Shown: positions 21,501-36,300, counted from the first letter of the stretch. The stretch: 64,000 nt of DNA from Leptodactylus fallax (GCA_947044405.1 CAMRHE010000323.1:541501-605500); one strand, 5' to 3'. Notes: generated by a model from the sequence alone, not told the origin. Program-made: numbers and translations.

Positions 21501-24500
21501 CTGGATCTGTCAGCTCTCCTGTGTGGTGTAGTATATAGAGGATCTGTCCTCTCTCCTGTGTGGTGTAGTATATAGAGGATCTGTCCTCTCTCCTGTGTGG
21601 TGTAGTATATAGAGGATCTGTCCCCTCTCCTGTGTGGTGTAGTATATAGAGGATCTGTCCCCCTCCTGTGTGGTGTAGTATATAGGGTCGTCCTGGGAGT
21701 ATATAGAGGATCTGTCCTCTCTCCTGTGTGGTGTAGTATATAGAGGATCTGTCCTCTCTCCTGTGCGGTGTAGTATATAGAGGATCTGTCCTGTGTGGTG
21801 TAGTATATAGAGGATCTGTCCTCTCTCCTATTTGGTGTAGTATATAGAGGATCTGTCCTCTCTCCTGTGCGGTGTAGTATATAGAGGATCTGTCCTGTGT
21901 GGTGTAGTATATAGAGGATCTGTCCTCTCTCCTGTGTGGTGTAGTATATAGAGGATCTCTCCTGTGTGGTGTAGTATATAGAGGATCTGTCCTCTCTCCT
22001 GTGTGGTGTAGTATATAGAGGATTGTCCTCTCTCCTGTGTGGTGTAGTATATAGAGGATCTGTCCTGTGTGGTGTAGTATATAGAGGATCTGTCCTGTGT
22101 GGTGTAGTATATAGAGGATCTGTCCTGTGTGGTGTAGTATATAGAGGATCTGTCCTCTCTCCTGTGTGGTGTAGTATATAGAGGATCTCTCCTGTGTGGT
22201 GTAGTATATAGAGGATCTCTCCTGTGTGGTGTAGTATATAGAGGATCTGTCCTCTCTCCTGTGTGGTGTAGTATATAGAGGATCTGTCCTGTGCGGTGTA
22301 GTATATAGAGGATCTGTCCTCTCCTGTGTGGTGTAGTATATAGAGGATCTGTCCTCTCTCCTGTGTGGTGTAGTATATAGAGGATCTGTCCTCTCTCCTG
22401 TGCGGTGTAGTATATAGAGGATCTGTCCTCTCTCCTGTGCGGTGTAGTATATAGAGGATCTGTCCTCTCTCCTGTGTGGTGTAGTATATAGAGGATCTGT
22501 CCTGTGTGGTGTAGTATATAGAGGATCTGTCCTGTGTGGTGTAGTATATAGAGGATCTCTCCTGTGTGGTGAAGTATATAGAGGATCTGTCCTGTGTGAT
22601 GTAGTATATAGAGGATCTGTCCTGTGTGGTGTAGTATATAGAGGATCTGTCCCCTCTCCTGTGTGGTGTAGTATATAGAGGATCTCTCCTCTCTCCTGTG
22701 TGGTGTAGTATATAGAGGATCTGTCCTCTCTCCTGTGTGGTGTAGTATATAGAGGATCTCTCCGTGTGGTGTAGTTTGGGTCTGTCTCTCTCCTGTGTGG
22801 TGTAGTATATAGAGGATCTGTCCTCTCTCCTGTGTGGTGTAGTATATAGAGGATCTTCCTCTCTCCTGTGTGGTGTAGTATATAGAGGATCTGTCCTCTC
22901 TCCTGTGTGGTGTAGTATATAGAGGATCTGTCCTGTGTGGTGTAGTATATAGAGGATCTGTCCTCTCTCCTGTGTGGTGTAGTATATAGAGGATCTGTCC
23001 TCTCTCCTGTGTGGTGTAGTATATAGAGGATCTGTCCTGTGTGGTGTAGTATATAGAGGATCTCTCCTGTGTGGTGTAGTATATAGAGGATCTGTCCTCT
23101 CTACTGTGTGGTGTAGTATATAGAGGATCTGTCCTGTGCGGTGTAGTATATAGAGGATCTGTCCTGTGCGGTGTAGTATATAGAGGATCTGTCCTCTCTC
23201 CTGTGTGGTGTAGTATATAGAGGATCTGTCCTCTCTCCCATGTGGTGTAGTATATAGAGGATCTGTCCTCTCTCCCATGTGGTGTAGTATATAGAGGATC
23301 TGTCCTCTCTCCTGTGTGGTGTAGTATATAGAGGATCTGTCCTGTGTGGTGTAGTATATAGAGGATCTGTCCTCTCTCCTGTGTGGTGTAGTATAAAGAG
23401 GATCTGTCCTGTGTGGTGTAGTATATAGAGGATCTGTCCTCTCTCCTGTGCGGTGTAGTATATAGAGGACTGTCCCCCCGCGGGAGGGATCTGTCCTGTG
23501 TGGTGTAGTATATAGAGGATCTGTCCTCTCTCCTGTGTGGTGTAGTATATAGAGGATCTGTCCTCTCTCCTGTGTGGTGTAGTATATAGAGGATCTGTCC
23601 TCTCTCCTGTGTGGTGTAGTATATAGAGGATCTGTCCTCTCTCCTGTGCGGTGTAGTATATAGAGGATCTGTCCTGTGTGGTGTAGTATATAGAGGATCT
23701 GTCCTCTCCGCTGTGTGGTGTAGTATATAGAGGATCTGTCCTGTGTGGTGTAGTATATAGAGGATCTGTCCTCTCTCCTGTGCGGTGTAGTATATAGAGG
23801 ATCTGTCCTGTGTGGTGTAGTATATAGAGGATCTCTCCTCTCTCCTGTGTGGTGTAGTATATAGAGGATCTGTCCTCTCTCCTGTGTGGTGTAGTATATA
23901 GAGGATCCTCTCCTGTGTGGTGTAGTATATAGAGGATCTGTCCTCTCTCCTGTGTGGTGTAGTATATAGAGGATCTGTCCTCTCTCCTGTGTGGTGTAGT
24001 ATATAGAGGATCTGTCCTCTCTCTCCTGTGTGGTGTAGTATATAGAGGATCTGTCCTCTCTCCTGTGTGGTGTAGTATATAGAGGATCTGTCCTGTGTGG
24101 TGTAGTATATAGAGGATCTGTCCCTCTCTCCTGTGTGGTGTAGTATATAGAGGATCTGTCCTCTCTCCTGTGTGGTGTAGTATATAGAGGATCTGTCCTG
24201 TGTGGTGTAGTATATAGAGGATCTCTCCTGTGTGGTGTAGTATATAGAGGATCTGTCCTCTCTCCTGTGTGGTGTAGTATATAGAGGATCTGTCCTCTGT
24301 GCGGTGTAGTATATAGAGGATCTGTCCTGTGCGGTGTAGTATATAGAGGATCTGTCCTCTCTCCTGTGTGGTGTAGTATATAGAGGATCTGTCCTCTCTC
24401 CCGTGTGGTGTAGTATATAGAGGATCTGTCCTCTCTCCCGTGTGGTGTAGTATATAGAGGATCTGTCCTCTCTCCTGTGTGGTGTAGTATATAGAGGATC

Positions 24501-27278
24501 TGTCCTGTGTGGTGTAGTATATAGAGGATCTGTCCTCTCTCCTGTGTGGTGTAGTATATAGAGGATCTGTCCTGTGTGGTGTAGTATATAGAGGATCTGT
24601 CCTCTCTCCTGTGCGGTGTAGTATATAGAGGATCTGTCCTGTGTGGTGTAGTATATAGAGGATCTGTCCTCTCTCCTGTGTGGTGTAGTATATAGAGGAT
24701 CTGTCCTCTCTCCTGTGTGGTGTAGTATATAGAGGATCTGTCCTCTCTCCTGTGCGGTGTAGTATATAGAGGATCTGTCCTGTGTGGTGTAGTATATAGA
24801 GGATCTGTCCTCTCTCCTGTGTGGTGTAGTATATAGAGGATCTGTCCTCTCTCCTGTGTGGTGTAGTATATAGAGGATCTGTCCTCTCTCCTGTGTGGTG
24901 TAGTATATAGAGGATCTGTCCTCTCTCCTGTGCGGTGTAGTATATAGAGGATCTGTCCTGTGTGGTGTAGTATATAGAGGATCTGTCCTCTCCGCTGTGT
25001 GGTGTAGTATATAGAGGATCTGTCCTGTGTGGTGTAGTATATAGAGGATCTGTCCTCTCTCCTGTGCGGTGTAGTATATAGAGGATCTGTCCTGTGTGGT
25101 GTAGTATATAGAGGATCTGTCCTCTCCCCTGTGTGGTGTAGTATATAGAGGATCTGTCCTGTGTGGTGTAGTATATAGAGGATCTGTCCTCTCTCCTGTG
25201 TGGTGTAGTATATAGAGGATCTGTCCTGTGTGGTGTAGTATATAGAGGATCTGTCTTCTCTCCTGTGTGGTGTAGTATATAGAGGATCTGTCCTCTCTCC
25301 TGTGCGGTGTAGTATATAGAGGATCTGTCCTGTGTGGTGTAGTATATAGAGGATCTGTCCTCTCTCCTGTGCTGGTGTAGTATATAGAGGATCTGTCCTC
25401 TCTCCTGTGTGGTGTAGTATATAGAGGATCTGTCCTCTCTCTCCTGTGTGGTGTAGTATATAGAGGATCTGTCCTCTCTCCTGTGTGGTGTAGTATATAG
25501 AGGATCTGTCCTCTCTCCTGTGTGGTGTAGTATATAGAGGATCTGTCCTCTCTCTCCTGTGCGGTGTAGTATATAGAGGATCTGTCCTGTGCGGTGTAGT
25601 ATATAGAGGATCTGTCCTCTCTCCTGTGTGGTATAGTATATAGAGGATCTTTCCTCTCTCCTGTGTGGTGTAGTATATAGAGGATCTGTCCTGTGTGGTG
25701 TAGTATATAGAGGATCTGTCCTCTCTCCTGTGCGGTGTAGTATATAGAGGATCTGTCCTGTGTGGTGTAGTATATAGAGGATCTGTCCTCTCCCCTGTGT
25801 GGTGTAGTATATAGAGGATCTGTCCTGTGTGGTGTAGTATATAGAGGATCTGTCCTCTCTCCTGTGTGGTGTAGTATATAGAGGATCTGTCCTGTGTGAT
25901 GTAGTATATAGAGGATCTCTCCTGTGTGGTGTAGTATATAGAGGATCTGTCCCCTCTCCTGTGTGGTGTAGTATATAGAGGATCTCTCCTCTCTCCTGTG
26001 TGGTGTAGTATATAGAGGATCTGTCCTCTCTCCTGTGCGGTGTAGTATATAGAGGATCTGTCCTCTCTCCTGTGTGGTGTAGTATATAGAGGATCTGTCC
26101 TCTCTCTCCTGTGTGGTGTAGTATATAGAGGATCTGTCCTCTCTCCTGTGTGGTGTAGTATATAGAGGATCTGTCCTGTGTGGTGTAGTATATAGAGGAT
26201 CTGTCCTCTCTCCTGTGTGGTGTAGTATATAGAGGATCTGTCCTCTCTCCTGTGTGGTGTAGTATATAGAGGATCTGTCCTGTGTGGTGTAGTATATAGA
26301 GGATTCTCTCCTGTGTGGTGTAGTATATAGAGGATCTGTCCTCTCTACTGTGTGGTGTAGTATATAGAGGATCTGTCCTGTGCGGTGTAGTATATAGAGG
26401 ATCTGTCCTGTGCGGTGTAGTATATAGAGGATCTGTCCTCTCTCCTGTGTGGTGTAGTATATAGAGGATCTGTCCTCTCTCCCGTGTGGTGTAGTATATA
26501 GAGGATCTGTCCTCTCTCCCGTGTGGTGTAGTATATAGAGGATCTGTCCTCTCTCCTGTGTGGTGTAGTATATAGAGGATCTGTCCTGTGTGGTGTAGTA
26601 TATAGAGGATCTGTCCTCTCTCCTGTGTGGTGTAGTATATAGAGGATCTGTCCTGTGTGGTGTAGTATATAGAGGATCTGTCCTCTCTCCTGTGCGGTGT
26701 AGTATATAGAGGATCTGTCCTGTGTGGTGTAGTATATAGAGGATCTGTCCTCTCTCCTGTGTGGTGTAGTATATAGAGGATCTGTCCTCTCTCCTGTGTG
26801 GTGTAGTATATAGAGGATCTGTCCTCTCTCCTGTGTGGTGTAGTATATAGAGGATCTGTCCTCTCTCCTGTGCGGTGTAGTATATAGAGGATCTGTCCTG
26901 TGTGGTGTAGTATATAGAGGATCTGTCCTCTCCGCTGTGTGGTGTAGTATATAGAGGATCTGTCCTGTGTGGTGTAGTATATAGAGGATCTGTCCTCTCT
27001 CCTGTGTGGTGTAGTATATAGAGGATCTGTCTTCTCTCCTGTGTGGTGTAGTATATAGAGGATCTGTCCTCTCTCCTGTGCGGTGTAGTATATAGAGGAT
27101 CTGTCCTGTGTGGTGTAGTATATAGAGGATCTGTCCTCTCTCCTGTGCGGTGTAGTATATAGAGGATCTGTCCTCTCTCCTGTGTGGTGTAGTATATAGA
27201 GGATCTGTCCTCTCTCTCCTGTGTGGTGTAGTATATAGAGGATCTGTCCTCTCTCCTGTGTGGTGTAGTATATAGAGG

Positions 27279-30200
27279 ATCAGTCCTCTCTCTCCTGTGC
27301 GGTGTAGTATATAGAGGATCTGTCCTGTGCGGTGTAGTATATAGAGGATCTGTCCTCTCTCCTGTGTGGTATAGTATATAGAGGATCTTTCCTCTCTCCT
27401 GTGTGGTGTAGTATATAGAGGATCTGTCCTGTGTGGTGTAGTATATAGAGGATCTGTCCTCTCTCCTGTGCGGTGTAGTATATAGAGGATCTGCCCTCCT
27501 GTGTGGTGTAGTATATAGAGGATCTGTCCTCTCCCCTGTGTGGTGTAGTATATAGAGGATCTGTCCTGTGTGGTGTAGTATATAGAGGATCTGTCCTCTC
27601 TCCTGTGTGGTGTAGTATATAGAGGATCTGTCCTGTGTGATGTAGTATATAGAGGATCTCTCCTGTGTGGTGTAGTATATAGAGGATCTGTCCCTCTCTC
27701 CTGTGTGGTGTAGTATATAGAGGATCTCTCCTCTCTCCTGTGTGGTGTAGTATATAGAGGATCTGTCCTCTCTCCTGTGCGGTGTAGTATATAGAGGATC
27801 TCTCCTGTGTGGTGTAGTATATAGAGGATCTGTCCTCTCTCTCCTGTGTGGTGTAGTATATAGAGGATCTGTCCTCTCTCCTGTGTGGTGTAGTATATAG
27901 AGGATCTGTCCTGTGTGGTGTAGTATATAGAGGATCTGTCCTCTCTCCTGTGTGGTGTAGTATATAGAGGATCTGTCCTCTCTCCTGTGTGGTGTAGTAT
28001 ATAGAGGCTCTGTCCTGTGTGGTGTAGTATATAGAGGATCTGCCCTCCTGTGCGGTGTAGTATATAGAGGATCTGTCCTCTCTCCTGTGTGGTGTAGTAT
28101 ATAGAGGATCTGTCCTCTCTCCTGTGTGGTGTAGTATATAGAGGATCTGTCCTCTCTCCTGTGCGGTGTAGTATATAGAGGATCTGTCCTCTCTCCTGTG
28201 CGGTGTAGTATATAGAGGATCTGTCCTCTCTCCTGTGTGGTGTAGTATATAGAGGATCTGTCCTCTCTCCTGTGTGGTGTAGTATATAGAGGATCTGTCC
28301 TCTCTCCTGTGTGGTGTAGTATATAGAGGATCTGTCCTGTGCGGTGTAGTATATAGAGGATCTGTCCTGTGCGGTGTAGTATATAGAGGATCTGTCCTCT
28401 CTCCTGTGTGGTGTAGTATATAGAGGATCTGTCCTCTCTCCTGTGTGGTGTAGTATATAGAGGATCTGTCCTCTCTCCTGTGTGGTGTAGTATATAGAGG
28501 ATCTGTCCTCTCTCCTGTGTGGTGTAGTATATAGAGGATCTGTCCTGTGTGGTGTAGTATATAGAGGATCTGTCCTCTCTCCTGTGTGGTGTAGTATATA
28601 GAGGATCTGTCCTCTCTCCTGTGTGGTATAGTATATAGAGGATCTGTCCTCTCTCCTGTGTGGTGTAGTATATAGAGGATCTGTCCTCTCTCCTGTGTGG
28701 TGTAGTATATAGAGGATCTGTCCTCTCTCCTGTGTGGTGTAGTATATAGAGGATCTGTCCTCTCTCCTGTGTGGTGTAGTATATAGAGGATCTGTCCTCT
28801 CTCCTGTGTGGTATAGTATATAGAGGATCTGTCCTCTCTCCTGTGTGGTGTAGTATATAGAAGATCTGTCCTCTCTCCTGTGTGGTGTAGTATATAGAGG
28901 ATCTGTCCTCTCTCCTGTGTGGTGTAGTATATAGAGGATCTGTCCTCTCTCCTGTGCGGTGTAGTATATAGAGGATCTGCTCCTGTGTGGTGTAGTATAT
29001 AGAGGATCTGTCCTCTCCCCTGTGTGGTGTAGTATATAGAGGATCTGTCCTGTGTGGTGTAGTATATAGAGGATCTGTCCTCTCTCCTGTGTGGTGTAGT
29101 ATATAGAGGATCTGTCTTCTCTCCTGTGTGGTGTAGTATATAGAGGATCTGTCCTCTCTCCTGTGCGGTGTAGTATATAGAGGATCTGTCCTCTCTCCTG
29201 TGTGGTGTAGTATATAGAGGATCAGTCCTCTCTCTCCTGTGCGGTGTAGTATATAGAGGATCTGCTCCTGTGCGGTGTAGTATATAGAGGATCTGTCCTC
29301 TCTCCTGTGTGGTGTAGTATATAGAGGATCTGTCCTCTCTCCTGTGTGGTGTAGTATATAGAGGATCTGTCCTGTGTGGTGTAGTATATAGAGGATCTGT
29401 CCTCTCTCCTGTGCGGTGTAGTATATAGAGGATCTCTCCTGTGCGGTGTAGTATATAGAGGATCTGTCCTCTCTCCTGTGTGGTGTAGTATATAGAGGAT
29501 CTGTCCTGTGTGGTGTAGTATATAGAGGATCTGTCCTCTCCCCTGTGTGGTGTAGTATATAGAGGATCTGTCCTGTGTGGTGTAGTATATAGAGGATCTG
29601 TCCTCTCTCCTGTGTGGTGTAGTATATAGAGGATCTGTCCTCTCTCCTGTGTGGTGTAGTATATAGAGGATCTGTCCTCTCTCCTGTGCGGTGTAGTATA
29701 TAGAGGATCTGTCCTCTCTCCTGTGTGGTGTAGTATATAGAGGATCTGTCCCTCTCTCTCCTGTGCGGTGTAGTATATAGAGGATCTCTCCTGTGTGGTG
29801 TAGTATATAGAGGATCTGTCCTCTCTCTCCTGTGCGGTGTAGTATATAGAGGATCTCTCCTGTGTGCTGTAGTATACAGAGGATCTGTCCTGTGTGGTGT
29901 AGTATATAGAGGATCTGTCCTCTCTCCTGTGTGGTGTAGTATATAGAGGATCTGCTCTCCTGTGTGGTGTAGTATATAGAGGATCTGTCCTGTGTGGTGT
30001 AGTATATAGAGGATCTGTCCTCTCTCCTGTGTGGTGTAGTATATAGAGGATCTGTCCTGTGTGGTGTAGTATATAGAGGATCTGTCCTCTCTCCTGTGTG
30101 GTGTAGTATATAGAGGATCTGTCCTCTCTCCTGTGTGGTGTAGTATATAGAGGATCTGTCCTGTGTGGTGTAGTATATAGAGGATCTCTCCTGTGTGGTG

Positions 30201-33200
30201 TAGTATATAGAGGATCTGTCCTCTCTCCTGTGTGGTGTAGTATATAGAGGATCTGTCCTGTGTGGTGTAGTATATAGAGGATCTCTCCCTGTGCGGTGTA
30301 GTATATAGAGGATCTGTCCTCTCTCCTGTGTGGTGTAGTATATACAGGATCTGTCCTCTCTCTCCTGTGTGGTGTAGTATATAGAGGATCTGTCCTCTCT
30401 CCCGTGTGGTGTAGTATATAGAGGATCTGTCCTCTCTCCCATGTGGTGTAGTATATAGAGGATCTCTCCTCTCTCTCTCCTGTGTGGTGTAGTATATAGA
30501 GGATCTGTCCTGTGTGGTGTAGTATATAGAGGATCTCTCCTGTGTGGTGTAGTATCTAGAGGATCTGTCCTCTCTCCTGTGTGATGTAGTATATAGAGGA
30601 TCTGTCCTGTGTGGTGTAGTATATAGAGGATCTGTCCTGTGTGGTGTAGTATATAGAGGATCTGTCCTTTCTCCTGTGCGGTGTAGTATATAGAGGATCT
30701 GTCCTCTCTCCTGTGCGGTGTAGTATATAGAGGATCTGTCCTCTCTCCTGTGTGGTGTAGTATATAGAGGATCTGTCCTCTCTCCTGTGTGGTGTAGTAT
30801 ATAGAGGATCTGTCCTCTCTCCTGTGTGGTGTAGTATATAGAGGATCTGTCTTCTCTCCTGTGTGGTGTAGTATATAGAGGATCTGTCCTCTCTCCTGTG
30901 TGGTGTAGTATATTGAGGATCTGTCCTCTCTCCTGTGTGGTGTAGTATATAGAGGATCTGTCCTCTCTCCTGTGTGGTGTAGTATATAGAGGATCTGTCC
31001 TGTGTGGTGTAGTATATAGAGGATCTGTCCTCTCTCCTGTGTGGTGTAGTATATAGAGGATCTCTCCTCTCTCCTGTGTGGTGTAGTATATAGAGGATCT
31101 GTCCTGTGTGGTGTAGTATATAGAGGATCTCTCCTGTGTGGTGTAGTATATAGAGGATCTGTCCTCTCTCCTGTGTGGTGTAGTATATAGAGGATCTGTC
31201 CTCTCTCCTGTGTGGTGTAGTATATAGAGGATCTGTCCTGTGTGGTGTAGTATATAGAGGATCTGTCCTCTCTCCTGTGTGGTGTAGTATATAGAGGATC
31301 TGTCCTCTCTCCTGTGTGGTGTAGTATATAGAGGATCTGTCCTCTCTCCTGTGTGGTGTAGTATATAGAGGATCTGTCCTCTCTCCTGTGTGGTGTAGTA
31401 TATAGAGGATCTGTCCTCTCTCCTGTGCGGTGTAGTATATAGAGGATCTGTCCTCTCTCCTGTGTGGTGTAGTATATAGAGGATCTGTCCTCTCTCCTGT
31501 GTGGTGTAGTATATAGAGGATCTGTCCTGTGTGGTGTAGTATATAGAGGATCTGTCCTCTCTCCTGTGTGGTGTAGTATATAGAGGATCTCTCCTCTCTC
31601 CTGTGTGGTGTAGTATATAGAGGATCTGTCCTGTGTGGTGTAGTATATAGAGGATCTCTCCTGTGTGGTGTAGTATATAGAGGATCTGTCCTCTCTCCTG
31701 TGCGGTGTAGTATATAGAGGATCTGTCCTCTCTCCTGTGTGGTGTAGTATATAGAGGATCTGTCCTGTGTGGTGTAGCATATAGAGGATCTGTCCTCTCT
31801 CCTGTGTGGTGTAGTATATAGAGGATCTCTCCCGTGCGGTGTAGTATATAGAGGATCTGTCCTCTCTCCTGTGCGGTGTAGTATATAGAGGATCTGTCCT
31901 CTCTCCTGTGTGGTGTAGTATATAGAGGATCTGTCCTCTCTCCTGTGCGGTGTAGTATATAGAGGATCTGTCCTCTCTCTCCTGTGTGGTGTAGTATATA
32001 GAGGATCTGTCCTCTCTCCTGTGTGGTGTAGTATATAGAGGATCTGTCCTGTGTGGTGTAGTATATAGAGGATCTGTCCTGTGCGGTGTAGTATATTGAG
32101 GATCTGTCCTCTCTCCTGTGCGGTGTAGTATATAGAGGATCTGTCCTCTCTCCGGTGTGGTGTAGTATATAGAGGATTGTCCTCTCTCCTGTGCGGTGTA
32201 GTATATAGAGGATCTGTCCTGTGTGGTGTAGTATATAGAGGATCTGTCCTCTCTCCTGTGTGGTGTAGTATATAGAGGATCTGTCCTCTCTCCTGTGTGG
32301 TGTAGTATATAGAGGATCTCTCCTGTGTGGTGTAGTATATAGAGGATCTGTCCTCTCTCCTGTGTGGTGTAGTATATAGAGGATCTGTCCTCTCTCCCTC
32401 CTGTGTGGTGTAGTATATAGAGGATCTGTCCTCTCTCCCGTGTGGTGTAGTATATAGAGGATCTCTCCTCTCTCTCTCCTGTGTGGTGTAGTATATAGAG
32501 GATCTGTCCTCTCTCCTGTGTGGTGTAGTATATAGAGGATCTGTCCTGTGTGGTGTAGTATATAGAGGATCTGTCCTCTCTCCTGTGTGGTGTAGTATAT
32601 AGAGGATCTGTCCTCTCTCCTGTGTGGTGTAGTATATAGAGGATCTGCCCTCTCTCCTGTGTGGTGTAGTATATAGAGGATCTGTCTTCTCTCCTGTGTG
32701 GTGTAGTATATAGAGGATCTGTCCTCTCTCCTGTGCGGTGTAGTATATTGAGGATCTGTCCTCTCTCCTGTGTGGTGTAGTATATAGAGGATCTGTCCTC
32801 TCTCCTGTGTGGTGTAGTATATAGAGGATCTGTCCTCTCTCCTGTGTGGTGTAGTATATAGAGGATCTCTCCTCTCTCCTGTGTGGTGTAGTATATAGAG
32901 GATCTGTCCTGTGTGGTGTAGTATATAGAGGATCTCTCCTGTGTGGTGTAGTATATAGAGGATCTGTCCTCTCTCCTGTGTGGTGTAGTATATAGAGGAT
33001 CTGTCCTCTCTCCTGTGTGGTGTAGTATATAGAGGATCTGTCCTGTGTGGTGTAGTATATAGAGGATCTGTCCTCTCTCCTGTGTGGTGTAGTATATAGA
33101 GGATCTGCTCCTCTCTCCTGTGTGGTGTAGTATATAGAGGATCTGTCCTCTCTCCTGTGTGGTGTAGTATATAGAGGATCTGTCTTCTCTCCTGTGTGGT

Positions 33201-36200
33201 GTAGTATATAGAGGATCTGTCCTCTCTCCTGTGTGGTGTAGTATATAGAGGATCTGTCCTCTCTCCTGTGTGGTGTAGTATATAGAGGATCTGTCCTCTC
33301 TCCTGTGTGGTGTAGTATATAGAGGATCTGTCCTGTGTGGTGTAGTATATAGAGGATCTGTCCTCTCTCCTGTGTGGTGTAGTATATAGAGGATCTCTCC
33401 TCTCTCCTGTGTGGTGTAGTATATAGAGGATCTGTCCTGTGTGGTGTAGTATATAGAGGATCTCTCCTGTGTGGTGTAGTATATAGAGGATCTGTCCTCT
33501 CTCCTGTGCGGTGTAGTATATAGAGGATCTGTCCTCTCTCCTGTGTGGTGTAGTATATAGAGGATCTGTCCTGTGTGGTGTAGTATATAGAGGATCTGTC
33601 CTCTCTCCTGTGTGGTGTAGTATATAGAGGATCCTCTCCCGTGCGGTGTAGTATATAGAGGATCTGTCCTCTCTCCTGTGCGGTGTAGTATATAGAGGAT
33701 CTGTCCTCTCTCCTGTGTGGTGTAGTATATAGAGGATCTGTCCTCTCTCCTGTGCGGTGTAGTATATAGAGGATCTGTCCTCTCTCTCCTGTGTGGTGTA
33801 GTATATAGAGGATCTGTCCTCTCTCCTGTGTGGTGTAGTATATAGAGGATCTGTCCTGTGTGGTGTAGTATATAGAGGATCTGTCCTGTGCGGTGTAGTA
33901 TATTGAGGATCTGTCCTCTCTCCTGTGCGGTGTAGTATATAGAGGATCTGTCCTCTCTCCGGTGTGGTGTAGTATATAGAGGATTGTCCTCTCTCCTGTG
34001 CGGTGTAGTATATAGAGGATCTGTCCTGTGTGGTGTAGTATATAGAGGATCTGTCCTCTCTCCTGTGTGGTGTAGTATATAGAGGATCTGTCCTCTCTCC
34101 TGTGTGGTGTAGTATATAGAGGATCTCTCCTGTGTGGTGTAGTATATAGAGGATCTGTCCTCTCTCCTGTGTGGTGTAGTATATAGAGGATCTGTCCTCT
34201 CTCCCTCCTGTGTGGTGTAGTATATAGAGGATCTGTCCTCTCTCCCGTGTGGTGTAGTATATAGAGGATCTCTCCTCTCTCTCTCCTGTGTGGTGTAGTA
34301 TATAGAGGATCTGTCCTCTCTCCTGTGTGGTGTAGTATATAGAGGATCTGTCCTGTGTGGTGTAGTATATAGAGGATCTGTCCTCTCTCCTGTGTGGTGT
34401 AGTATATAGAGGATCTGTGCTCTCTCCTGTGCGGTGTAGTATATAGAGGATCTGCCCTCTCTCCTGTGTGGTGTAGTATATAGAGGATCTCTCCTGTGTG
34501 GTGTAGTATATAGAGGATCTGTCCTCTCTCCTGTGTGGTGTAGTATATAGAGGATCTGTCCTGTGTGGTGTAGTATATAGAGGATCTGTCCTCTCTCCTG
34601 TGTGGTGTAGTATATAGAGGATCTGCCCTCTCTCCTGTGTGGTGTAGTATATAGAGGATCTGTCCTGTGTGGTGTAGTATATAGAGGATCTGTCCTCTCT
34701 CCTGTGTGGTGTAGTATATAGAGGATCTGTCCTCTCTCCTGTGTGGTGTAGTATATAGAGGATCTGTCCTCTCTCCTGTGTGGTGTAGTATATAGAGGAT
34801 CTGTCCTGTGTGGTGTAGTATATAGAGGATCTGTCCTGTGTGGTGTAGTATATAGAGGATCTGTCCTCTCTCCTGTGCGGTGTAGTATATAGAGGATCTG
34901 TCCTGTGTGGTGTAGTATATAGAGGATCTGTCCTCTCTCCTGTGTGGTGTAGTATATAGAGGATCTCTCCTGTGTGGTGTAGTATATAGAGGATCTGTCC
35001 TCTCTCCTGTGTGGTGTAGTATATAGAGGATCTGTCCCTCTCTCCTGTGTGGTGTAGTATATAGAGGATCTGTCCTCTCTCCTGTGTGGTGTAGTATATA
35101 CAGGATCTTTCCTCTCTCTCCTGTGTGGTGTAGTATATAGAGGATCTGTCCTCTCTCCCATGTGGTGTAGTATATAGAGGATCTGTCCTCTCTCCCATGT
35201 GGTGTAGTATATAGAGGATCTGTCCTCTCTCCCATGTGGTGTAGTATATAGAGGATCTCTCCTCTCTCTCTCCTGTGTGGTGTAGTATATAGAGGATCTG
35301 TCCTGTGTGGTGTAGTATATAGAGGATCTCTCCTGTGTGGTGTAGTATCTAGAGGATCTGTCCTCTCTCCTGTGTGATGTAGTATATAGAGGATCTGTCC
35401 TGTGTGGTGTAGTATATAGAGGATCTGTCCTGTGTGGTGTAGTATATAGAGGATCTGTCCTCTCTCCTGTGCGGTGTAGTATATAGAGGATCTGTCCTCT
35501 CTCCTGTGCGGTGTAGTATATAGAGGATCTGTCCTCTCTCCTGTGTGGTGTAGTATATAGAGGATCTCTCCTGTGCGGTGTAGTATATAGAGGATCTGTC
35601 CTCTCTCCTGTGTGGTGTAGTATATAGAGGATCTGTCCTCTCTCCTGTGTGGTGTAGTATATAGAGGATCTGTCCTCTCTCCTGTGTGGTGTAGTATACA
35701 GAGGATCTGTCCTGTGTGGTGTAGTATATAGAGGATCTGTCCTCTCTCCTGTGCGGTGTAGTATATAGAGGATCTGTCCTGTGTGGTGTAGTATATAGAG
35801 GATCTGTCCTCTCTCCTGTGTGGTGTAGTATATAGAGGATCTGTCCTGTGCGGTGTAGTATATAGAGGATCTGTCCTCTCTCCTGTGTGGTGTAGTATAT
35901 AGAGGATCTGTCCTCTCTCCTGTGTGGTGAAGTATATAGAGGATCTGTCCTCTCTCCTGTGTGGTGTAGTATATAGAGGATCTCTCCTGTGTGGTGTATA
36001 TAGAGGATCTGTCCTGTGTGGTGTAGTATATAGAGGATCTGTCCTGTGCGGTGTAGTATATAGAGGATCTGTCCTCTCTCCTGTGTGGTGTAGAATATAG
36101 AGGATCTGTCCTCTCTCCTGTGTATTGTAGTATATAGAGGATCTCTCCTGTGCGGTGTAGTATATAGAGGATCTGTCCTCTCTCCTGTGTGGTGTAGTAT

Positions 36201-36300
36201 ATAGAGGATGCCTCTCTCCTGTGCGGTGTAGTATATAGAGGATCTGTCTGTCCTCTCTCCTGTGTGGTGTAGTATATAGAGGATCTGTCCAGTGTGGTGT
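27279..36300. repeat. Higher-order repeat, copy 1 (period ~11.3 kb)
   Basis: Rare variant units occur here in the same order as in 38723-47597. They are GGATCAGTCC (27279), AGAGGCTCTG (28003), AGAAGATCTG (28859), GTGCTGTAGTATACAG (29865), GTATCTAGAGG (30551 and 35347), TGTGTATTGTAG (36119) and CTGTCCAGTGTGG (36283). Offsets to the second copy are 11.23-11.45 kb. Ends of the duplication are approximate. Confidence 0.85.

Noticed and set aside
21410..23278. 622-codon minus-strand open frame
   Set aside because: It is satellite translation plus 20-30 codons of flank, with no domain and a 37-residue period caused by the DNA unit.
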